Below, piece by piece: positions 57,361 through 64,000 of a stretch of DNA of 64,000 nt; positions within the stretch are counted from its first letter, which is position 1; the number at the start of each line of letters is the position of its first letter. Below the pieces are notes generated by a model, which saw only the letters and a list, made by a program, of their open reading frames with translations, was not told where the DNA came from and searched no databases. The DNA comes from Gongronella butleri (taxonomy: Eukaryota > Mucoromycota > Mucoromycetes > Mucorales > Cunninghamellaceae): NCBI GenBank assembly GCA_025201375.1, contig JAIWZP010000001.1:1164501-1228500 (forward strand). Direction: 5' to 3'. Position numbers and translations under genes: made by a program.

Positions 57361-57544
57361 AGTAGGTACTGTAATCGGGCTGTTGACGAGAAAATCGATA
57401 TTTCTCCAGAAATTCACAAGTTCGACCCTGGCGCGTTAAAATCTGATTTGATCGTTCTGAAAACTTGCATGCGTAAAGAGACGAGCGCGGAAGATATTTT
57501 AAATTAGTCAGGCAAAGCCGATGCGCAACCTTTGTACATTTGCG

Positions 57545-57830
57545 ACGCCAGAATTAATATTTCAATCCCAATTTTCTCGGCAACGAACAAGGCAAGTCAC
57601 GGCAATCTTGCTGTGACAAAAAATGAAGAATTTGATTCTCTGTCAAATGAGACCTGTTTCATTGGCGTTCGACCAAAACTGGTCAAAAAATAATTTAAGT
57701 TTCTAAAATTTAACTTTGATCGCCATTTCCTCGCGATCCATCAAGTCGACCCCCGATTTTTATTATTGCAGATTTGCATAGAAAGAGGGGGGCAAAGCAA
57801 CTAATGAGATGACTCTACAAGCGCTGGTGT
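57545..57830. repeat. Direct repeat, left copy
   Basis: Blocks TTCTCGGCAAC, AATGAGACC(T/A)GTTTCAT, ATTTTTATTATTGCAG-like and G(G/T)GCAAAGCA(A/C)CTAATG appear in the same order at 58700-58975, ~1.15 kb further on. Identity is patchy, so the duplication is old. Confidence 0.6.
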
Positions 57831-58699
57831 GTAGGTTGCCAAACGGATTTGGATTTTCTGACTGGGATTGAACCTCTCAAGCGGGGGACCCTCCAGATGC
57901 ATTTTGACCTGACCAACTTTTTTTTTCCAAAAATCGAAAAAAATCTTTCACCGCCAAATACTTGTCGCAGCGCCATGAAACATTCCCATCTATAGGAATT
58001 GGCCCCTCTTTTTTCAAAAAATAATTAAAACCTCGTCGATATCAATCAGCTGGCTCGGCGACAAAATTGACATTGCTGAAAATTTGGCTGTAGCGCGTTT
58101 TTTTTAAAAATCATTTCGCGGTGAAATCGTGTTTCAATCACTGCGAAATTCTACCACGAGGACAATTTGCGCCTCTTTTTTCAGGAAAAATTGCAAACCG
58201 GGAATCGATCTGGCCGTTGTCGATGCAATTGCCCAATTTCATGAAATCTTGAACATTCTTTCTGAATGCCAAAAACAAGGATTGGACCATTGCCAAAGCA
58301 GTGCCATTGATAATTTCCGCGCGTTTGTTTTTAAAAATCATTAAAAACCAGAGACCAGTCGGCCAAGTTTCGACAATTTTGGCAATTTGTCAAAGATTTT
58401 CTCAAATCCAATAATAAAATCTACAAACCATGGTTGAATCGCCTCCAAGGTTGTTTCATTGAGCCATTTCGTTGCGTCTTTTTTCAACATGGTGTTGAAA
58501 ACCAGAAGTCCGCAGAGTCGTTGTTGCGCAAATGAATACAAAATATTGACATTTTCACAATTGTTGTAACAATGTCTTGGTCAAATTCTTTTTCGATCGC
58601 AATGAAACTGGCACCCTTCAAAAGAGACACGCTCGGACGTCATTTTCAGAATGTTTGCTTGCCAAGTGTATGACCTTTGTACCCTTGTGAAAAACGTTC

Positions 58700-58975
58700 A
58701 AACATTACAAAAATTTTCGACCTCAATGTTCTCGGCAACAGATTAAACGACACGCGGTTCTTTTAACGTGTCAAAGGCATCTGTTAAATCTCTATCGAAT
58801 GAGACCAGTTTCATCGATGGATGGGCAAAACTCGCAGAGAAATTTCACTTTTTCATCAAAATTTTTGATCACGATTTGCTCGACAACGGTCTAATAAACC
58901 TGTGATTTTATTGCAGTTTTACTAAGAAATAGGGGTGCAAAGCACCTAATGGGATTACTTGCGGTGCGCTAACTT
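58700..58975. repeat. Direct repeat, right copy
   Basis: Partner of 57545-57830 in the same orientation. The pair may be decayed long terminal repeats of an element whose interior (57830-58700) no longer codes for anything recognisable, or a simple segmental duplication. Confidence 0.6.
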
Positions 58976-59864
58976 GGGTTTTAACTTTTTGCATCGGTCA
59001 TTTCACCAGCCTGCAGCCCACTCAGTGCACAAAAGCGTGCAAAATAAAAAATAAAAAAATTACAGTTCTACAAAAAAAAATCCAAGCAATTTACGCACCT
59101 TAATTTGGAAGTGTCAACCTTAAATTTTTACAAAAAAATCTTGCCCAAAGTAGGCACTTTTCTCAGTCGATCGCCGTTCATGCGTCAGCTCTTTGGCATT
59201 TTTCTTCCTTTGGGGCGATCTGCCAATTTGTCGGCCAATAGCACATTGTCGGAATTACCTATTTGGGATGCATTGATCACTCGGAGTTCGAATTTTCCCA
59301 GATTTGGTACTTTCTGAGATTGAAAAGTGTGACCCCTGAGTGACCCCTGAATTTTTCAAAAGTGGTCGTAGCGCTTTGGGGGATTAAGCTTTTTTGTTGC
59401 AAATTTTGCGCTGAACGCGATGCAGCTATTTTTGAGCGGGGTCGACCATGCAGATAACGAGATGAATGAAAAATAGTACAAACCTGAGATTTTTGGCATT
59501 TTCGAGTCCAAAAAAAATCGGGCGGGTTCGTCTTGAGAACTGGGCTATACTTTATGGTTTATGCTGTGACGCAATTTCATTCACGGGCAAGTAGGCTGAA
59601 AAAAATTTCTGGAGGCACAGCTGGTCGGCAAAGTCTGAAAAACACACTCATTTTTTTGGTTTTTTTAAAAGGAAAATGGGTAGTAAGTTTTTGTGCAGTG
59701 TAGTAGGACGATGCTTCAGGTATCGAAAGATCGAAAGATCGAAATGATATCATACAGTACGTAGCACGTGTTACAGTACGTAGATATACAGTAAAATTAA
59801 AAAAGATAGTGCAGACTTTGCGTGTCTGACGAAGAGCGCAAAAATAAATTTATTTTACGTATTA

Positions 59865-60060
59865 CAGTAGATTCTGGATATATCGGTACCTGCTATATCG
59901 GTTTTCCTCGCTATATCGGCAGCTTTCAAAAAATGGTCTACATATAAAAGACGAAAAACCTAGAAGAATCCGCCCACTATATCGGCATTTGGCAGGCTTT
60001 TTGTATATCGGCAGCAAAAAAATCGAAAATTTTTGAAACCGTTATATCCATAATCTACTG
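59865..60060. mobile_element. pogo/Tigger-like MITE (196 bp)
   Basis: The ends form a terminal inverted repeat: CAGTAGATT.TGGATATA.CGG at 59865 and its reverse complement ending at 60060. Including the flanking TA on each side, 22 of 24 positions match. TA duplication at both borders (59863-59864, 60061-60062) is the Tc1/mariner-pogo target site. The interior contains five further CTATATCGG/TATATCGG words and no ORF, so the element is non-autonomous. Confidence 0.8.
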
Positions 60061-60187
60061 TACAAATCTGCTGCTTTGATGTGTTTTGCTATAGCGGCAA
60101 TGGCTAATGATGAATGACAGGTATCGTTGTTGTTGCAATGAAGGATGATGAGCATGTACCGGTACAAAAAATATTACAAAGGTGCGT

Positions 60188-63100
60188 TTAGCCCGAGGAG
60201 GACGCCGCGTTAAACATGAGAGGGGACGCGCGTCTCTTCTCCAATGAGTTCCACAAAGATTCGGCAGTTTGTATCACAGATGGTGGCAATCCTGCGCATG
60301 TTAAAAAGATTGAGGGGGGAGGGAGAAAATGATCAGTCATCACATGTAGGACGCGTCGTCCTGTATCAATTTTCCACTATTTTCGTTCACATGATTTTGC
60401 ATTTCCCACTCAATCTCCCCGTTCCGCGCTTTTCCCCTCCTTACCTGCAAGCTGCGCAACCTTGAGGCCATGAGACGCGCGGCAGATGCCAGGCTGGATA
60501 CGGTGCAAAAAGGTAAAAGCGTGGTTGTCCTCATACATGGTAGTCTTGTAGCACTTTAGATGCGGAAGATGATGTGTTGCGTCTGCGAGTTCGTGATAAT
60601 GCGTGGCAAAGAGCGCGCGACAGCGGATGTTTGAGTGGAGGTGGTGGAGGATGGCGTATGCCAGTGAAAAGCCGTCGTTTGTGGCTGTGCCGCGGCCAAC
60701 CTCGTCCATGATGACGAGCGAGCGTGGCGTCGCGTCGCGCAGAATGGTGGCGGTCTCTGCCATTTCGACGAAAAAGGTGGACTGGTCATTGGCGAGGTTG
60801 TCCGCTGCGCCAACACGTGTGAAGATGCGGTCGGTGAGACCGATCGTTGCCTTGCGTGCGGGCACAAAACAGCCCATGTGGGCCAAAATGACAATCAGCG
60901 CGTTTTGCCTCAAAAATGTGCTCTTTCCGCCCATGTTGGGCCCCGTCAGCAGCCATGCCACGGCGTCATTTTCGTTTTCGTGGGTTTCGTGATTGTTGTC
61001 GTTAGCGAGCACGAGGTCGTTGGGCACAAACGCGCGCCCTTTGCGCGCGAGGTGCATCTCGACGACCGGGTGGCGGCCGCCTTCAATGCGCGTTTGCAAC
61101 GTGTCCACCAACGTAGGTTTTATCCAGGCGTGGTGCCGTGCAAGCCAGGCAAACGTGGTCAGCACGTCAAGCTCGGCCAGCGCCTTGCACGCATTCACAA
61201 GGGTCGCGCGCTGGATCGCGAGCTTCTGCACAAGTCCTTGTAAAAGCACATGTTCCCATTGTGTGATCTTTTTGTAAGTGTCGTCCATGGCCATGGATAA
61301 TTCGGCCCAGGCCGTCAGATGGTATCTCTTCTTTGTCTTGGTCCCGTGCACCAGCGTCAACCCTTCCACCTCGGCTTCGAGCTTCTTTGCGCGCGCCGCA
61401 CTGACTTCGACCATGGGCTGTGGCTGCCACTGCAGCACCAGCGTGCGCCCGCCAGCCTCGCGCAGCTGTACCAGCAGCGCCGCCTTGCGCTCTTCCAGGA
61501 CACCCAGCGCGTCGTACAATTGCCGCAGCGACGCGTGGTAGTCGCGGTGAATCAGTCCATTCTCTCGTTCCACCTCGTTTTCATCCGCTTGGTCGCCATC
61601 GCCCTGGAAATCGTCTAAAAATGCGCTTGTCAGGCTCGCAAGAAGCTGATCGTGCGGGTCCAGGCGCGCCATCATGGTTTGCAAGCACGGCGGGGCGCGA
61701 TGGCGCCGCAATAATGGCCCAATCGATTGAATGACCGCAAGTGTGCGGCCCACTGCAATCAGATCGGCAGCCAAGCGCGAACGCTGGCTGATCTGCATAT
61801 TAGATTGACCGTTGGATTGTTCATTGGCCGGCGTTTCTCTAATTAAAAACAGAAAAAAAAAAGGGGGGGGGGAAACGAAAAACATTTAGAAAAGACCGCA
61901 ATTTGTCGGTAACTTTTTTTTTTCTTTTGTTTTTACCTTGTGAGTGTCAGGCGCTGCAATGAGCGTTGCGCATCTGTTGCTTGGCGCAAAAGATCGCGGA
62001 TGTCGTCCAATTGGTCAGGATGATGGACAAAGTGGTCAACGATGTCGAGACGGTGGCCAATGGCTTGTAAATGGGCGAGCGGAGCGGTGAGCCACTGAGT
62101 GAGAAGGCGTGAGCCTGCAAAGGTGGACGTTCGGTCGAGCAGACCAAGCAGGCCGTCTTGCCTGCGGCCATCGCGCTGGCCCTGGAGCAATTCCAACGAT
62201 GCCATGGCGGCGCTGTCGATATGCAGCGTGGCTTGCGACTGGAATGACGTGGGCGGCGCGAGCTGCGGTTTGTCGTGCAGGTGTGTGGCATTAATGTAGC
62301 GCAATAAAGCCATGGTGGCGCTTTTGCAGGGGGCGTCTGTTTGTAACAACGCGTCGAATGCATCCGGAAGCGCGTCCTTGTCCATTGTATCTTCATCCAT
62401 TGGTTGCGTGGTGGTGACGGCAAAGTGGTCCTGCATCCACAGCTGTGTTTCGGCGTCCAGTGGAGTCGCGTCGTGGTCTTCGTCGACGTGTGGCGCAGCA
62501 GAAAAGGTCAAAGGCAGCAGGATCTCGCGTGGCTGGATGCGAAGCAGGTCGGTGCGCAGCGCGGAGGTCGTCGTTTCTTGCACAAGCACGTCGCCGATCG
62601 ACACGTCCACCCAAGCAAGTTCAATCGCTCCATTTCGCTGAGGTTGGATGGAAACAAGGTAATTGTTCGCTTGTCCGCTTAAATAGCGGTCTTCGAGTAC
62701 CGTTCCGGGCGTGATTACACGCGTCACCATGCGCTCCATCCCAAAATTGGCCTTTTCGTCATCCCCGGTCCTCGTGCCCACTTGCTCGCACACAGCCACA
62801 CGGCATCCGAGCCGATTGACAAGCGTTTCCAGATAGCGGTCCAGCGCACGTGACGGAAACCCCGCAAACGCCACCACCAAATCACTTGCCATCTGCTTGC
62901 GCGTCAGCTTCAGGTCTAGCAGCGGCGCGTACGTGGTGGCGTGCTGCTCATATAACTAAAACCACACACAAAATCATCGTTTTTAGCGAATATCTCGCTC
63001 AATTGACCCATTTGTACCTCGTAAAAGTCGCCCACCTGGACGAGCACCACGCACGCCGGATATTGGTCAGTGGCACGCCGCACTGCATCCATGACAATCG

Positions 63101-63251
63101 AGCCCGACGGCCTTTGTAACGGTGGTAACGCCTTTTTCGGCTGTATTGGAGGAAAAAGCGCGTCTGCAGGCCCTGCCCACACCTTTTTTCGTAGTGGGAG
63201 TGTTGCGCGGTACGCACGGTGTTGGCATACCAGCAAAGCAAATCGACGCAT
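60188..63251 (-). CDS. MSH1: Mitochondrial MutS homolog
   Basis: MSH1 recognises mispairs in mitochondrial DNA and couples ATP hydrolysis to repair. Four exons (63018-63251, 61937-62955, 60445-61838, 60188-60291) total 2,751 nt, giving 916 residues (yeast Msh1 959). The basic, acid-free N-terminus (MRRFALLVCQHRAYRATLP) fits a mitochondrial presequence. The mismatch-reading motif GDFYE is at 74-78, immediately before the first intron. AFAGFP and the connector/lever regions follow. Walker A TGPNMGGKST is at ~714-723, then DEVGRGTATNDG, ATHYHELAD and the helix-turn-helix end AGLPPSVIQTAESL (completed across the last intron). The FYE motif and presequence distinguish it from MSH2-6. The start at 63251 is the only ATG before the conserved domain in this frame. 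Confidence 0.93.
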
Positions 63252-63477
63252 AGCGACAAAAGAAGCAAGAAAAAAGCGAAAAATCAGGAAAAAAGCTAAC
63301 GCGAACAAAAAAAAAAAAAAAAAAATAGGTCACGTGCAATTTGTTTCTCGGAAAAGCGAAAAAGGAGAAAAAAAGGGGGGAGGCGGGAGAGACGAGAAAA
63401 AAAAAAATGAATTCAGAAGTTTCTTCTTCTTTTTTTTGTTTTTGCTTCTTTGTTTCTCTTTTTCATCCTTGCCCCCG
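63252..63477. promoter_or_regulatory. Bidirectional promoter between MSH1 and the right-end gene
   Basis: Only 226 bases separate the divergent start codons at 63251 (-) and 63478 (+). The segment is rich in A-runs and ends in a T-rich leader. No TATA box was identified. Confidence 0.5.
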
Positions 63478-64000
63478 ATGGCGTCTCCCCCTCCTTCCTC
63501 GCGTAACGACGAAGACGACGAGGATTTTGAGGACGACGGGTCATTTTTCAGCCTTGACTATGAATATATTGGGCCACGGCAGCCTGTGTATCGTTCAGAC
63601 GACGACAACGACAGCGTGGCGTCGCACCTGTCGTCGTCGCCGTCGGCGCCGGCGTTTGATATGTGGGACGAGGATCTGTACAGCAGCAACGACTACACGT
63701 GGCAGAGCAACGATATGCGCCTGACGCATTTCATCAAGCATCGCCAGCGTCAACTTGCCCACACGTGGCGCGATGCACCCTCGTTTTGGCGCAAGGAACG
63801 CGGCTGGCCGCGCCAGATGCCCTTTAGCGCCACCACCACCAACCACGACCAAGCATCCCACGCCCTGAGGCTTGTCCCTGCAGATGATCTTGCACAAGCA
63901 GAAGGCCTCTTTTGCATCTATCGTGATAGCATCGTCCAATGTGGCCAAGAACCGCCAAAAGATCCACAATTGGCCTCGATTTCATCCTCGTCCTCGTCCA
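63478..64000 (+). CDS. Unrecognised acidic protein, 5' part (runs off the window)
   Basis: The frame is open from the ATG at 63478 to the window end (174 codons). The N-terminus is Ser/Pro then Asp/Glu-rich (NDEDDEDFEDDG), followed by an aromatic-rich part (SLDYEYIGPRQPVYR, MWDEDLYSSNDYTWQ) and a basic Trp-containing segment (HRQRQLAHTWRD, FWRKERGWPRQ). Low-complexity Ser repeats begin at the edge. I do not recognise the family. Reading frame, position next to a promoter-sized gap and composition support a real gene. Confidence 0.7.
   Translation, partial: MASPPPSSRNDEDDEDFEDDGSFFSLDYEYIGPRQPVYRSDDDNDSVASHLSSSPSAPAFDMWDEDLYSSNDYTWQSNDMRLTHFIKHRQRQLAHTWRDAPSFWRKERGWPRQMPFSATTTNHDQASHALRLVPADDLAQAEGLFCIYRDSIVQCGQEPPKDPQLASISSSSSS

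Larger units (their letters stand above)
56439..60187. other. Gene-free, AT-rich repeat region
   Basis: No gene was supported over ~3.7 kb. Base composition is lower in GC than the flanking genes. The region contains decayed repeat family 2 (57000-57360), a pair of direct repeats (57545-57830 and 58700-58975), many CAGTA/TACTG words (56865, 57110-57180, 57235, 57352-57375, 59757-59795), and a pogo-like MITE (59865-60060). Short minus ORFs at 58138-58541 have no recognisable homology. Confidence 0.6.

Overview
The window is nuclear DNA of a eukaryote, most likely an early-diverging fungus. The evidence is compact protein-coding genes with many short GT-AG introns, a PDI ending in HDEL, a DUF3020 protein (a mainly fungal family), a fungal-type DUR3 urea symporter, three GPR1/FUN34/YaaH transporters, a yeast-Pgm3/human-PGM2-type phosphoglucomutase and a mitochondrial MSH1. 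I cannot place it to genus. Almost every intron carries long A- or T-runs. Every gene model scored 0.8 or higher below was built by hand from splice sites, and each keeps its reading frame from start to stop.

Layout. 0.6-13.9 kb (-): a giant HECT ubiquitin ligase of the HUWE1/Tom1 family (17 coding exons, 3,935 codons). 16.4-17.8 kb (-): a C2H2 zinc finger plus DUF3020 protein. 19.2-20.3 kb (-): a small RING-H2 protein of RNF115/126 type. 22.8-29.5 kb (+): a tandem cluster of three GPR1/FUN34/YaaH acetate/ammonium transporters. One of them needs a single-nucleotide exon to stay in frame. 31.2-33.5 kb (-): an unrecognised Pro/Thr/Ala-rich basic protein. 34.1-36.5 kb (-): the urea symporter DUR3.

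37.5-50.9 kb holds a triplicated cassette in the order phosphoglucomutase (-), secreted RNase T2 (+), ethanolamine-phosphate cytidylyltransferase ECT1 (+). Unit 1 keeps the intact phosphoglucomutase and unit 3 the intact ECT1, and all other copies of those two genes are broken. All three RNase T2 genes keep an open frame, but the third has lost two catalytic histidines. Unit 2 also contains a clean inversion of about 0.6 kb and a foreign-looking insert of about 0.4 kb.

51.7-52.4 kb (-): poorly resolved coding segments with hydrophobic ends. 52.8-54.5 kb (-): protein disulfide isomerase. 54.9-56.4 kb (-): RNase P/MRP subunit Rpp40. 56.5-60.2 kb: an AT-rich, repeat-filled stretch with a 196-bp pogo-like MITE. 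60.2-63.3 kb (-): the mitochondrial mismatch-repair protein MSH1, divergently paired with an unrecognised acidic protein that runs off the right end.

Functionally the genes are mostly housekeeping (ubiquitination, ER folding, RNase P, mtDNA repair, phosphatidylethanolamine synthesis) plus nitrogen/carbon uptake (DUR3, GPR1-like) and secreted RNA scavenging (RNase T2). No bacterial-type system, CRISPR array or complete autonomous transposon was seen. The most unusual content is the reciprocal decay of the triplicated cassette, the 1-nt exon and the intron architecture.
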